Of a stretch of DNA of 64,000 nt, positions 35,046 through 47,783 are shown piece after piece. How positions within the stretch are numbered: position 1 is the first letter of the stretch; each line of letters starts with the position of its first letter. Position numbers and translations under genes: made by a program. The notes under the pieces are model-generated. The model was not told the DNA's origin, did no database searches, and was given only the letters and a program-made list of their open reading frames with translations. The stretch is from Anisodus tanguticus. Lineage: Eukaryota > Streptophyta > Magnoliopsida > Solanales > Solanaceae. The stretch is taken from the NCBI GenBank assembly GCA_034509755.1, contig CM067559.1, positions 20,504,501 to 20,568,500 on the forward strand. Reading direction: 5' to 3'.

Positions 35046-36331
35046 AAAGTTTATCTTATAATTAAGTATTATTTAAACAAATAAATGATTTTAGTCATAT
35101 AATTATATTTGTATTAAAATAATATTTATATATCTTAATAAACTCTCCAAAATTCAATAAGCAAATTAAAAATAATTATAATCCAGAATTCATAAGTTAA
35201 AATTTTGAATTTACCTCTGATCGTAAATTCGAGAAGGAGTGGTTGGCAGGATATACAATTTTCAGTTTGAAAAAAAAAATACATTACGATCACGAAGACC
35301 CTTAGCAAAATGTCGTTCGCTTTTTTACCCTTTAAGAAAAACACATTAGACAAAACTGTAACTAATAATTTTAATTATTTTTCTAATATTTAGGACTGCA
35401 AAACCAACTAAATTTAATAATTTTCCTAATATTTAGCCTTTTTGTTAAGCGTATGACTTCTGAGTTTTATGCAAAATCTTACCGCTGTGTTTCTTTCCTA
35501 CAAAATCTATTAATTTACCTTCCTTTCAGGGTGGGGATTTTGTGGTTAATTTCTTTTTGGCTCAGCAACAGTCTTCATAAGTCATAGAAAATTAATAATA
35601 TTAAGAAATCCAACGTTGAAACTAAACAAAATATTGAATTCCTTAAATTATAATCTAATATCTTTATAATATTTCACTTATTTTATTTTTGGAAAAGTAA
35701 AATCCCACCATTATTTTTGGAGTCATTTTTACTTTGAAAAATATTTTTTTTAAAAGTAAAAAAATTAATTATTATTATTATTGACAAAATTATAACTGTC
35801 CTAGGAGGAAAACCTAGGAAGACACTAATACTATATCAATAAACGTAGACTTTTTGATTGACATCCCTATTATAATTTACTTAAAATATTAAAATTGAAT
35901 TCCTATTGTTAAGTTCCTAATTTGTCTGAGTTTGTGGCCAAAAGTACGTCCACTGTCAATGGTAAGTAGCTAATGCAACTTGTATTCAAAGTTCTAATCT
36001 TAATGAAATATTTTGATTTTTCTTAAAAGGAAAATTGTGGATGAGTAGGCATGTAATTAACTCCTTTATATACACGTACAGAGACAAATCACTCGAAATA
36101 ATAGTTTAACTACGTTTATGTTATTTGTTTTAATTATATATTATCTTCTAATTGGAAAAGGTTCAGAAGTTTCATTCATCAATAGCTTATATATACGGAC
36201 TATATCCTCAAGATCAACGCTTTTTCTCCTATTGACTTGGTTATTTTGGACGATTTTTCTAAGGTATAAATGAAGCTCTTTTCTCTTTATTTTTTCTTAA
36301 TTTTATGTCTTTGAACTTAACTTTATGCATG

Positions 36332-36436
36332 ATCGAAAATAACATCTCTACCTCTCAAGGCAGGCGTAAGGTCTACGTATACTCTATCATCTCAGACTCC
36401 ATTTGTGAGATTGCACTGACTATGTTGTTGTTGTTG
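36332..36436 (+). mobile_element. LINE/SINE 3'-tail insertion (105 bp) in Helitron copy A
   Basis: Contains the RTE-type 3' consensus (GCGTAAGGTCTACGTATACTC, shortened here to its recognisable words GTAAGGTC and ACTCCATTTGTGAGATTGCAC) ending in (GTT)n. It is flanked by a 19-bp target duplication, GAACTTAA(A/C)TT(C/T)ATGCATG, at 36313-36331 and 36437-36455. The same insertion is in copy B. Confidence 0.85.
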
Positions 36437-36748
36437 GAACTTAAATTCATGCATGGTTAATTTGATAATATTCGTCCATGTTTGTTTGTAAATTGTGTAA
36501 CCACCTCATCTATAGCTAAATGTTTTATGTTGTTAGAAAATACACGTTTATTTTTTTGATTCTCTTACATGAATCACATACGTGAAAAATCTTTTTCACA
36601 ATTAATGGACGACGGTCTGTTCTAATACCATCTTGATTGTGTGATTTGTTAGAAAGAGCACACTTTATTTACTTAATTATATTTTTTAAACATGTTTTAT
36701 GTTGATATATGGTTGTTCTTTTGCAGTTTTTTGTTATGGGAAAGATTA

Positions 36749-37450
36749 GGGGTGGGCGTATATCGGTTTTGTATCCGAAAAATATGAACCGAATAAAAAT
36801 CGTTTTTTTTAGAAAAAAACCGAGTCCAACTTTTTTTTAAAAAAACCCGATATGTTCGATTTATATCGCCGAACGTATCGGATTATATCGGTTTTTTCTA
36901 GTGGGTCGGTCAGGGAATTATTTATTTTTTTTAAAAAAAATTGAATTTCCAAAACTGAAGTTGACATTTACACATACACTATCATGAAATTTCGACATTG
37001 AAAACTATTGTGTATCGTGAGATGTTTACTAAAGAAAAAGGAAAATTAGAAATCGATTTGGGGGAAAACACAAATTGATTGGAAAAACGGATGTTTTTCT
37101 AATAATCGGCTGCGCACATGGCAGTTTGGCCGGCTCTGTCTCGAAAAAATACGCAAAATAAAAAAAAAATCGGGTAAAACGGACATCCGAGCGCAGAGTT
37201 ATGACCATTTAAAGTTTTACCAATTTACAACTATTTTTTCTCCCTACATTTTATGTCAATGCTCCCGTGATATGTTAATCAAGTTCATGCCGCATTCGAC
37301 TTCCATAAAAGCTTCATAGATTGGTTTCAATGGCTATGATTCAAGAGATAGTAGTAGCCTAAAATAAAAAATAAGATTAATTACATATTTAATTCGGTTT
37401 TTCGGTTTGGTTCGTATCCAAAATTAATTCGGTTTTTCGATTTGATAAAT
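36749..37450 (+). mobile_element. hAT-like fragment inserted in Helitron copy A
   Basis: Begins TAGGGGTGGGCGTATATCGG, a common hAT terminal repeat, and carries CGGTTTTTCGGTTTGG-type subterminal repeats at its right side (37395-37440). The expected right terminal repeat (GCCCACCCCTA) is absent, so the right end is broken. Copy B has unrelated sequence at this place (53620-53715), so the junctions are approximate. Confidence 0.6.
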
Positions 37451-38106
37451 TTGAATGTTTCAAATAGCAAAACGCAACGTCACAAATCTTTTAATGTTGG
37501 ACTGCATAATTTTAATAATATATTTTCTTACACGACTAACGATATATTGAACTTAAATAAATATTCAATGTCATCAATAAGAACTTGGTCATTACATGCC
37601 AATTGAAGTTACAAAAATGAACTCAAAGCATCATCTATGAAATGATATTAGGTGAGATGCAACTACATAACATGTTATTATTTCATACCGTAAAATACGT
37701 ATTACACCAAATACTATATAACTGACTTAATTGTTATTTATCTTTGCAGATTTTGAAGGCTTCCATTTTTTCCAACTATTGCATCTATGTAGTAATATTT
37801 ATCTTTACCATTTAAATGGGTGTTATATTTATTGGCACACAATTTTTTATTAATCCTTAATTGATCTTAGTGTGACAGAGATTGAGTTTCAATCTTAGAC
37901 GCAAAGTAGTCAAAGCGACAGAAGAAAATATATCAATAATATCATTTATAAAGAGATGTCAAATGTGATACAACATAATATATAGATATGTCATGTTGCA
38001 TTTATTTTCAATCATTTAAATAAATATTGCATTTATTTTAACACAAATTACTATTTTTGAATAATTTATTCTTTTTATATATTTTTTATTCTTTGACGCG
38101 ATACAC

Positions 38107-38134
38107 ACGTGCAACGCACGTATGCTAAGACTAG
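38107..38134 (+). other. Helitron 3' terminus: hairpin plus CTAG
   Basis: Perfect 6-bp stem ACGTGC/GCACGT with loop AAC, spacer ATGCTAAGA, then CTAG. This is the presumed termination signal of rolling-circle transposition. Confidence 0.85.
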
Positions 38135-39261
38135 AAATATTGATTGAACTTTTTGCCCTTCATTAAAATATTCTGCAATAGATAAAATTATCATTTACTA
38201 TTTTCATCAAATTATTATATAATTATTTATTTTTGGAATCTTTTTTTACTTTGACAAATATAAGTTTAATTCCATAATAAAACTTGGAAATTACAGCTTC
38301 CTAATATTACTCAAACATTTTAACGTGAAGACTCCAACTAAACCCTATCATCTCCCTATTATTTAGCAAAATTATATATTTTAGGAGTCCCCAATTTCCA
38401 TTAAATTATTGTCCTCACATGATTTTGGTCTCTATTTCTTTGAAGTTCTGACGCTACTCTTTGTATTCTTTTTATTTTTAAAAGTTTCAAAAGCAATAAA
38501 CTGATTTGTTTTGTTGAAATAATTATATTAACAGTTGCGTAATCTTTTTCATACTATCAATAACGATAATTATTCTGTATTAATTGTGACATGTTTGATG
38601 CTTTTTATATTAGTTAATCAATGTAAATTCTCTTGAATCCTCATCAAGTTATCAAGGTACGTGAGTTCAACCTACTTTCTAAATCTATTATTTGTTTTCA
38701 TATTTTAATCCTTTTGGAAAGAATTGTATTTGTCCAATTTTATTATTGCAGAGTCTTTTTTATACTAATAGGTGAGATGAAGTCGTTAAGTTTAAGTTAT
38801 TCGAAGAGATCGATTATAATAATTATTTTATAATTATTTGTGACAGGTTCAATATTTTTTATCAACTATGATAATTATTTTAGTATTAATTGCGACATAT
38901 TTTATGCTTTTTAGATCAATTAACTCAAGGCAAATCTCTTGAATCATCATCAAGTCGTCTTCAACCTACTACCAAAATTTATTTTTTATTTTCATAGTTT
39001 AATCTTTCTGGAAATATTAACATAATATAAATTTTATTATTTGTTTCATTAAATATATAAATAATGTTACAAAATATTATATGACCTTATCAATTTAAAA
39101 TAAATATAAATATTTAAAAATCACTATTTTTAATATGACGTTCGGTGCTTCTTTTAATTTTTCTTATAAATAATACATGTATAAGTTATGTGAGAATTTA
39201 CGCATCACAAATTCTTGCATCATAATTTTACGTTATTAAAATTTTAGTCATAGTAATGAAT

Positions 39262-40483
39262 TGTTGAGTATAGTAAAACAATACAGAAAGTAAATAAATA
39301 TTACAAGTATTCGAAAGGATAAACAAATAGGCCAATGTTCAGAACTGCCGCAAGCTTGTTGAGTCTTGAATCTTGATAACCTGAAATCAAGAAACACTAA
39401 ATCTGGATTGTTACAACTGTGTGCTGAGTCGAGTGATTGCACTCTGTCCTTAAGACAAGATTGCCCCGTATATATGCTTTTACGTTAACGGGCAATAGTC
39501 TTCCAAGATAAAACAACACTTTAATCTCAACACTACAAAGCAAATAGGTTGAGTCTGACGAAGAAAACAAACACGAAACGCCTTGCTGAAGAAATGAAAA
39601 AGGAAGGAAGAGTTTCTGTTTTCGTCCAACGTTTTTGGACTAAATTTCTCTTCTGTTTTGTCTCTGTGTATATAGTGTGTCTCATTTTTATCTGTGTCTG
39701 TATTCTGTTTGTGTGTTTTTCCGTATCCCACAATTGAGTCAAAAAGCTCAATATATAGTATGAGGGAAGGACTCCTCAACTGCCAAAACATGGCCATTAG
39801 TGAGGGCTGTTAATGGCAGATTTATGGCCATTAGGGAGGCTGTTTATGATCATTGAAGGAGGGCTATTTATGGAGGACTTAATCAACCAAGTAATGGCTG
39901 GTTAATGCACACTAACGCCCCAAAAAACAACTCCAACGGAAGGCAGAAACTTTCTGCCTTCCGTCATTCCCAAATTCAACTTTCCAGAAACTCTAGGGAC
40001 CAAACTGTAAATATTAAACAATTTTGGGTCCAAAAAGATAATACCAGAAGAAGCTCAAGACCCACGACCCGTGACCCGTGACCCGAGCCCGGACGGGACG
40101 GGCGCGCAGCGGCGGCGCGCGTGTGGGCTTAGCCTTGAACCCAAACACATCTAGGTCCTCGCTCCTTTAAACACATGGGATACCCCTTAGGTCCCAAACC
40201 CTTAGCCAATTTAGAGACTTATAAAGAGAGAAATTCTTCCTTTTTCCACCGATGTGGTAGATTTTTCCCACACCATATTTCCATGCCTCAAACACCTTAC
40301 ATCGTGGACCAATATCTCTTTCATTTCTCAACGAAATTTGACGATTCTTGGCCCTACGGTCATCTACTCACTTATTAGATTATGCACATGAGAAGAGACA
40401 AAGCCTCCAACATGCGGAACCCTATTGTTTAGTTCATTAAATATGGGTGGATGCACCTCCCCACCAAAGGAAAATTTCCAACA
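39262..40483 (-). repeat. 3' LTR of copia-4
   Basis: Minus strand TGTTGGAAATTTTCC to CTATACTCAACA. A GC-rich patch at 40065-40130 (GACGGGACGGGCGCGCAGCGG) stands out from AT-rich surroundings and is conserved in the other LTR. Confidence 0.92.
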
Positions 40484-40500
40484 ATCCCCTCTTGAAAGAG
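40484..40500 (-). other. Polypurine tract of copia-4
   Basis: Minus strand CTCTTTCAAGAGGGGAT, directly before the LTR start. Confidence 0.75.
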
Positions 40501-40899
40501 ATTTTGGCGCACACACAAGGTGCCTACTTTCAATAATCTTTCAGCGAAAAGATATTGTATCAGGAGAGGTAGCTTCTGCTTTGAACCTTCCCCAGTTGAA
40601 TACCACCGGACTTACTTACTGCGCGGTGAACGTGATGGCTTGAACCGTCAGTGTTTAGTGTAAGCCAAGACAATGATACCAACACAATAACTCTCCTTAG
40701 TCGTTTTCATTCTTATGGTTTTGTCCGTTGTGGCCATAGACACACTTGGATTCTTAAGTGCGTTCATTTGAGGCGGCCTATCCTCGCACTTAAATAGGTG
40801 ATCTCCTACAAGGTATCCTGTTATACCCCACTTCACAAGTGTTAGGAATCATTAAAAGTTTCCCCAACCTTAACCTCAACCGTTTGAGGATCGTTAAAG

Positions 40900-42560
40900 G
40901 TTTGGAAGCTTAACTTTTACCCACCATGTAGGTAGCACTTTAATGTCTATCGCGGGAACAACTTTGGATTCATGTTTCCCTACAGAAATCATTATCTGAA
41001 GTGCTCTTGCTTCCACCTAAGCGCTCAACTGAACCATTTTACAACTTAGTTTTTCCATTGAACCAAATTCTTGGGATATCCAATCAGTATGGTTGGGTTT
41101 CCACCTCAAAGGTTCGTATTGTTTGGGTTTTAATCCCATTCCCCTAGACAGGCAGAACACTTGATCTCCGGGTAGTCCCTTAGTTAAAAGGGTCCGCTAT
41201 ATCCTTTGGTTAGTAATCAAGGAAGTGACACCCGTAATGATCAATTGTCATACGGTCTTATGTCTCCGACAGATACTGACAGATATGTCCAGACGCCGTC
41301 ATCCGTGTCCTTCCTAAAGCCGACCGGCTAGCCCCAGTGTATAACTGTTGAAGGCACAGGTTTCTCCCAATAAAGGACGTCCTCTAAGGAGGCGTGAAGT
41401 TACTCAACTTCTTTCATGCTTTGTATAAAGCGATAAACTCCGATTCCATCATGAATCGGCCGATGCAAGTTTGCTTAGAGGTTTTTCCAAGAACCACCTT
41501 ACACATTTACTTGTGGCTTTGGTGTTCTTCACATCTAATGTCCAGTTTGCATCGTTGTGTTCTCCTAGAACCGCTGGACATCCAAAATACTATAATCCCT
41601 AGATAAGCAAATATTTCAGATATCGTCATATCCGACTTAACGCCTTCTACCGATCATTTATTAAAATCATCAATGAACTTTAGTTCAACTGATCTGCTTT
41701 GTAAGACAATACCAGGTCGGTTGTAGTGTGTAACATACATTGAACTACATGTGACCTGCGCATATCGATCCTTGTATATGGGTGCACCATGATTTCAATC
41801 AGCTATATGATTCATATCCATTGGTGGCTTCAACGAGACTGTCAACTATCTCACAACTGAGTTTGGAGTTAGACCAGTCAGTTAGATGTCGTAGAAATCC
41901 AATTCCTAAGATGTCATCTGTGATACCCATATCTTTCATATCGAGACTTTGTTTTAATATGACTTCCACTCTCAGACTGTTGGTTTTCCAACTGTTGGCT
42001 TTCTAACTTCAAAGTCAATGTTTATGTGGTCAGATTCATTATTTCTATTTGATCTAAAACTTTCAGGACCAAAATGTAAACATTTCAGGGACCAAAATGA
42101 AAGTTCAGGAAGAAGCCCAACAGTCCATCAAACCAACTCTGATCCTCCCATTCCAACTCTCCGGTTAGGAAGGTTGTTTCAACATCCATGCCACGTAGGA
42201 CTGCAATGGCCCTGGATGTTAAGCTACTCAAAGGGGAGCACATGTACAAGTAGGCGAGGCCTTATACTCGTCAGTAGATCCATCTACTTTGTACTCACTT
42301 TTGAGTATCCACTTTTACAACCCAAAGGTTCTTTTTCCGGAGGAAGATCAACCATTAAGCAAGTATGGTTCTATATGATGGAATCTATTTCTCTCTTTGT
42401 AGCTTCTTTCCAAAGCAGCGCTTCTAGAGATGACAATTATTTGTTAATTGTCCATGGTTCATTCTCAACCATACAAGCTAGAAGGACTGGAACAAGTCTT
42501 TTTCCCCTTCTTTGCTCCGTCTCGGTTCAACATCTAGAATTCCTGAGTTCTGCAGATCTG
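40900..42560 (-). pseudogene. Copia-4 reverse transcriptase and RNase H relic
   Basis: Sequence is collinear with the better-kept copia at 48344-49873. The RNase H region is at about 41120-41640, and RT at 41650-42560, including a MDVETTFL block near 42150 (MDVKTAFL in the relative). No long frame survives on the coding strand. Stops, frameshifts and small deletions are frequent. The 183-codon plus-strand frame at 42018-42569 is antisense to this RT and is not a gene. Confidence 0.75.
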
Positions 42561-42680
42561 GAATATTAAGTTCCGGATAGCCAGCAACTTTCGAGTCCTG
42601 TAGATATGGAACGTCTAGTTCTGGACAGTCAGGCCCTCGCGGGTTCTTGCTAACCTCGAGTAATTACTCATTTTTCCTTT

Positions 42681-43340
42681 TCAAGGAAAGTTATCCTCAA
42701 AGAATTCATCATTCTTTGACGCCAAGAGGCGATAAGCACTACTGTTATTTACAGATCTAATGGAAATGCAATTTACAGTCTTAGGTCCAACTTGACCTAT
42801 TTCGGTATTCCAACCTCTACCAAGCCACCCCACATCACAACATTTGTATGTAAGATCATTTTCACGTCTCACACGGAGGGTTATCCTTATCCTTATGCGT
42901 ATTTCTGTTGAGAATCGCATTAGCGGTAAGGATCGCCTTGCCCCACATATTTTGGGCGTACGACTTTGCGTTTGGCTAACACCGTTGGACTGAGGTGAGT
43001 AATGAGCAGTCGTTTAATGAACGATGCTTCACATTCTCCCCCTCTATCACTACGAATTCCTCAATCCGTAGGCTTAGTTGATTTTCAACTTCTGCTTTGT
43101 AGCGTTTATCCGCTTCAACAACTTCAACTTTGCTTTTTAACAAACAAAGGATGCAATACGTTGTACCCTCATCAATGAAGGTCACAAAGTACTTGTCTCC
43201 CCCCTCTATTTTGTATAAACTTCAAATCACCCATGTAGGTGTGACTAAGTTCTAGATGAGCGGTGCTTCTTTCGCTATTCCTTTGACGGAACTTGGAAAA
43301 GTGATTTTGCCTCTTCGCCTACCTCACATTCATTTTGAGG
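42681..43340 (-). pseudogene. Copia-4 integrase relic
   Basis: Two recognisable frames. 42920-42681 gives the C-terminal motif (VGPKTVNCISIRSVNNSSAY, VGPKTVDCIFIGYANNSSAY in the relative at 50.2 kb). 43185-42976 gives the core (MTFIDEGTTYCILCLLKSK, then AEVENQLSLRIEEF). The catalytic triad cannot be assembled. Confidence 0.8.
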
Positions 43341-44634
43341 GTTTATGTCGACAGAAGGCAACAATCTCAACTTCGTTAGCTTTTGAATGAATTTCTATTT
43401 AACGTGTCTTAATCTATGATGACATAGATGCACGGATTACAAATATATCATTCATATGGCTACAAACATACTGTACCATTCTTAGTTATTACAGACCTGT
43501 TGGACTAGTCTCAAACTAGCTTGGCCAACAACGTCCCTTAAACCAAGTTTTGGACATGTATCACCTCATTTTAGAGTGATCCCATTCCACGAAGTCCTAT
43601 TGAGGACAACCTCTCCAACCCCTTCTACTTTAGAGGTGGCGTTGCTTCACATGAACAACCTCTTGCCCGTGGTTAAGGCGTAACCGGATCACACGTGATC
43701 TGGATACTCTGGCCCACTCCAGTTGCTTAGGCATACTGAGTGTCCAATTTATTTTTTGCCTTTCCTTAGGCCTTTAGATCATTTAAGACCTGGAAACTCT
43801 AGCCCACCACACTAGGTGTCCATTACTTTTCCTATGAAATGAATTCTGGCCCACTCCAGTCGCCCGGAGGCTTTGTTTAATTGAGTGTCCAATATCATCC
43901 TATAAAGGATCTTCTGCCAAATAGTGTGACAGGCTCAACGTCTTTAGCTTTTAGTCTTCTTCCGTTATGATTGGTGCCCAGACAATTCTTGGCGCTTACT
44001 TAAGAGTGGTAACAGTTTTTGCACAGTTAGTGGATCTTTCTCCTTCGTATGTGTGAACATACTTTACACACTTTTAATAATTACACTTAAAAGAACGAAT
44101 CTTTTTAAGTCGTTTACAAAATCCAATCTTTAAACGGGAAGGAAGATGAGATTAAACTTCTGATTTTAAAGCGTAAGGAATATAAATTATTTTGGAAAAC
44201 ATTTTTATATTCCTCCTTACTTTAAGCCCTTTTTTAATAAGACATCATTTAATCTTATTTTTGACAAGGAAGAAAAATTACTTATCCCAATTTTGGATTC
44301 TGGCCCACTTCAGTCACTTAATCGGTCTGAGTGTCAATTTCCTCCTTACCATAATTCGGATCCTTTATTTGGTACAGATATAGGCCTTCTGCTACAAGAT
44401 AGAACCACATCTTCAGCCTTCTCCTCTTGTCCCAGTTGATATCCTCAGCCTCTCGTGAGCGCTTGTTCCCACTACTTTCAGGAGCGGTGACACCATTAAC
44501 ACGTTGACCTTCAACAACATAATCATCACTCTCTTCAAGCAGAAAACCACAGTCATATCCAGATTTGGTCACACAACTTTTGACCGACTTCTTTCGAACA
44601 CTAATACAAATCTTGTCTTAAGCTTGTTGAGTAT
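43341..44634 (-). pseudogene. Copia-4 gag/protease region, unreadable, with dispersed internal repeats
   Basis: Expected gag and protease. Only a C-rich-poor basic stretch (RRRLKMWFYLVAEGLYLY, 44445-44390) hints at gag. Four related ~45-bp blocks, each TCTGGCCCACTCCAG... ending TGAGTGTCCAAT, occur at 43707-43747, 43797-43823 (decayed), 43843-43892 and 44298-44339. No primer site is recognisable next to the LTR at 44635. Confidence 0.55.
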
Positions 44635-45834
44635 AGTAAAGCAGTACGGGAAGTAAATAAATATTACAAGTGTTCGAAAGGATAAACAAATAGGCCAATG
44701 TTCAGAACTGCCGCAAGCTTGTTGAGTCTTGAATCTTGATAACCTGAAATCAAGAAACACTAAATCTGGATTGTTACAACTGTGTGCTGAGTCGAGTGAT
44801 TGCACTCTGTTTTTAAGACAAGATTGCCCCGTATATATGCTTTTAAGTTAACGGGCAATAGTCTCCCAAGGTTAAACAACACTTTAATCTCAATACTACA
44901 AAGCAAATAGGTTGAGTCTGACGAAGAAAACAAACACGAAACGCCTTGCTGAAGAAATGGAAAAGGAAGGAAGAGTTTCTGTTTTCGTCCAACATTTTTG
45001 GACTGAATTTCTCTTATATTTTGTCTCTGTGTATATAGTGTGTCTCATTTTTATCTGTCTCTGTATTCTGTTTGTGTGTTTTTCCGTATCCCACAATTGA
45101 GTCAAAAAGCTCAATATATAGCATGAGGGAAGGACTCCTCAACTGCCAAAACATGGCCATTAGTGAGGGTTGTTAATGGCAGATTTATGGCCATCAGGGA
45201 GGTTGTTTATGGTCATTGAAGGAGGGCTATTTATGGAGGACTTAATCAACCAAGTAATGGCTGGTTAATGCACACTAATGCCCCAAAAAACAACTCCAAC
45301 GGTAGGCAGAAACTTTCTGCCTTCCGTCATTCCCAAATTCAACTTTCCAGAAACTCTAGGGACCAAACTGTAAATATTAAACAATTTTGGGTCCAAAAAG
45401 ATAATACCAGAAGAAGCTCAAGACCCACGACCCGTGACCCGAGCCCGGACGGGACGGGCGCGCGGCGGCGGCGCGCGTGTGGGCTTAGCCTTGAACCCAA
45501 ACACATCTAGGTCCTCCCTCCTTTAACACATGGGATACCCCTTGGGTCCCAAACCCTTAGCCAATTTAGAGACTTATAAAGAGAGCAGTTCTTCCTTTTT
45601 CCACCGATGTGGTAGATTTGTCCCACACCATATTTTCATGCCTTAAACACCTTACATCGTGGACCAATATCTCTTTCATTTCTCATCAAAATTTGCCGAT
45701 TCTTGGCCCTACGGTCATCTACTCACTTAGTAGATTATGCACGTGAGAAGAGACAAAACCTCCAACATGCGGAACCCTAGTGTTTAATTAATTAAATATG
45801 GGTGGACGCTCCCACCAAAGGCAAATTTCCAACA
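44635..45834 (-). repeat. 5' LTR of copia-4
   Basis: 1200 bp, direct repeat of 39262-40483. One small deletion in the GACCCGTGACCC run near 45430 accounts for part of the length difference. Confidence 0.92.
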
Positions 45835-45839
45835 TGAAT

Positions 45840-46455
45840 TGTGAAATACATTGAATTTTATTTAAAAAATATTCTATATGAAATAAATAATTTTTGAATA
45901 TCAAACACCAAAATTAAAAAGAAACCCAAAAATAACTATGAATGTCCAAAATTAACATTATAAATAGAGACCTGCAAAATGCTATGGGTGACAGTACATG
46001 TGTGCTCCACATATGACATCAGCAGCCCTGGCCTTTTTGGGAATTGAAAAATGGCGCAGATATTTGGATAGATTTATCAAAGTGCACTTTTTGCATTTGT
46101 TGTAAAAAGGTGTCAAAGAAGGGGTAAAATGAAACTTTTAAAAAAGAACTGCAACTCAGACATTACCAGTACAAGGCCACGATCGGAATTGCACATGAAG
46201 TATACAACTTCCACAGCGATTGAACAAACAGTAACAGCATGATTAGAAACAGATTAGTATAGCAAATGACCAAATTACCCTCAATAGGAAGCAGGCATGT
46301 TGACGAATAACTTCCATAGGAGGAAAACCAAGGAAGATACTAATCCTATATTAATAAACGTAGACTTTTTAATTGACTTCCCTATTATAATTTACTTAAA
46401 GTGTTAAAATTGAATTCCTAATTTGTCTGAGTTTGTGGCAAAGAGTAGGTCTACT
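45840..46455 (+). other. Helitron copy B interior
   Basis: Up to 46300 this has no counterpart in copy A and no recognisable gene. From 46310 it matches copy A 35800-35960 (AGGAGGAAAACC, AATAAACGTAGACTTTTT, TTTGTCTGAGTTTGTGGC). Confidence 0.6.
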
Positions 46456-46879
46456 GGGTTCGAACCCCCTCCAGTAATTTTCAATGGTTATCTTGATGAG
46501 AGCCACGTGTACATTCAAAATTTGATTGCCTTTTCTTTATTCTGTCACCTTGGGTTCTTACTTCTTAGCCATTAAACTCCAGAATTCTTAAGAGTAGATT
46601 ACAATTCTATATCACCCTGGAGCCTGGGGGTCGCACCCAGACGATAAATTCTGATTAGAAACAGAATACCGAACAAACAAGAGGTCCCACCCGTTTCAAT
46701 AAGCAAGAAAACAAGATTCTGAGTCATCATTTTATGTATATCCAAGTCAATATGCACATAGTCCTAACATTTTAGCAGAGAAGAATAGCCAACGGAAAGA
46801 TTATGTGACAAGTTTAGTGGAGTTTGATGAGATGAGTCTCATTGGGGACTCATTCATTTGTTAACGATTAAGTACAAAG

Positions 46880-47766
46880 TGTTGGTAAAAATGGTTTCAG
46901 AAAGATTAAACAAAATAAACGGCTAAGTCGAGAGATGACTCTCTGTCTTTAAGACAAAATTGCCCCGTATAAATGCTTTTACGGTGATGAACAATAGTCT
47001 CTCAAGATAAAACAACAACAATCAACTATACAAAGCAAATAAAGTTGATTCTAGCGAAGAAATAAATACATAACATATTGCTGATTGTAAGAGAGGATTT
47101 TGTTTGAGTTTCTGTTTCTGTATTTCGAACAGAACAGAACAGAAGAGTTTATATTTTATATTTCTGTAAACTGAACGTTAGTGTTCAATTTATAGTTGAA
47201 GAGGAGGATCGTTGCAACGTTTCTAAAGTCTTCCGAACCGTTGCAATGTTTTCGAAATCTTCAGGGGCCAAAGTGTAAATAAAAAACACTTCATGGACCA
47301 AAAAGAAATTTCAGAAGACAGCCCACAACCCACAGTCCTTGACCCGAGGCCCGAGAACCCGGGACCCTGACCGGGTGGCCGCGGCGCGCGTGTGGGGCTT
47401 AGCCCCGAACCCAAGCTCACCTAGGTCCTCCCTCTTCTAAACACATGGGTTTCCCCTTAGGGGTCCCAAACCCTTACTAAAAAATAGAGCTTATATATTG
47501 CTCAATCCTTTCATCTTCTACCTATGTGGGAGATTTATTGTTTGGCCAAAAAACCATCCATCTAATCATATCTCAAACACCTTACTTTGTGTACCAATAT
47601 CTCTTTCATTTCTTAACGAAATTTGACGATACTCAACACTAATATCATCTACTCATTTAGTAGATTAGGCATGTGCGAAGAAACGATGTTTCCGACATAC
47701 GGGCCCCACGTGTTTAAGTCACTAAATACGGGAAAAACTCAATCCCACATAGTTAAATTTTCAACA
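46880..47766 (-). repeat. 3' LTR of copia-5
   Basis: 887 bp. Minus strand TGTTGAAAATTTAACTATG at the right and ...ACCAACA at the left. It has a GC-rich patch at 47340-47400. It shares CCTAGGTCCTCCCTC and CCCAAACCCTTA with the copia-4 LTR, indicating one family. Confidence 0.85.
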
Positions 47767-47783
47767 ACCCCCTCTTGAAAGAG
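47767..47783 (-). other. Polypurine tract of copia-5
   Basis: Minus strand CTCTTTCAAGAGGGGGT, almost identical to that of copia-4. Confidence 0.75.

Larger units (their letters stand above)
34092..38134 (+). mobile_element. Non-autonomous Helitron, copy A
   Basis: Starts TCTATATTATATTAAAGCACG and ends CTAG (38131-38134), preceded at nine bases by the hairpin ACGTGC-AAC-GCACGT (38107-38121). The TC start and hairpin-CTRR end are Helitron hallmarks. The flanking bases are T on the left and A on the right; an A and a T would be canonical. It carries no helicase or Rep reading frame. It contains a 105-bp LINE tail (36332-36436) and a hAT-like fragment (about 36749-37450) that copy B lacks. Copy B follows head-to-tail. 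Confidence 0.8.
39262..45834 (-). mobile_element. Ty1-copia element with perfect target duplication (copia-4)
   Basis: LTRs 39262-40483 (1222 bp) and 44635-45834 (1200 bp), TG...CA. TGAAT lies directly on both sides (39257-39261 and 45835-45839). A purine tract at 40484-40500 and the direction of pol place it on the minus strand. The LTRs are very similar by eye (differences of a few percent), yet the interior coding region is badly decayed and shorter than normal. It may have transposed as an already defective copy. It shares family with the copia at 46880-52737. Confidence 0.92.

Noticed and set aside
42018..42569. 183-codon plus-strand frame
   Set aside because: Antisense to the copia-4 reverse transcriptase. 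Collinear with the coding strand of copia-5.
46610..46660. GGGGGTCGCACCC palindromic word that might mark a tRNA-like gene
   Set aside because: No cloverleaf, acceptor stem or A box could be assembled around it.
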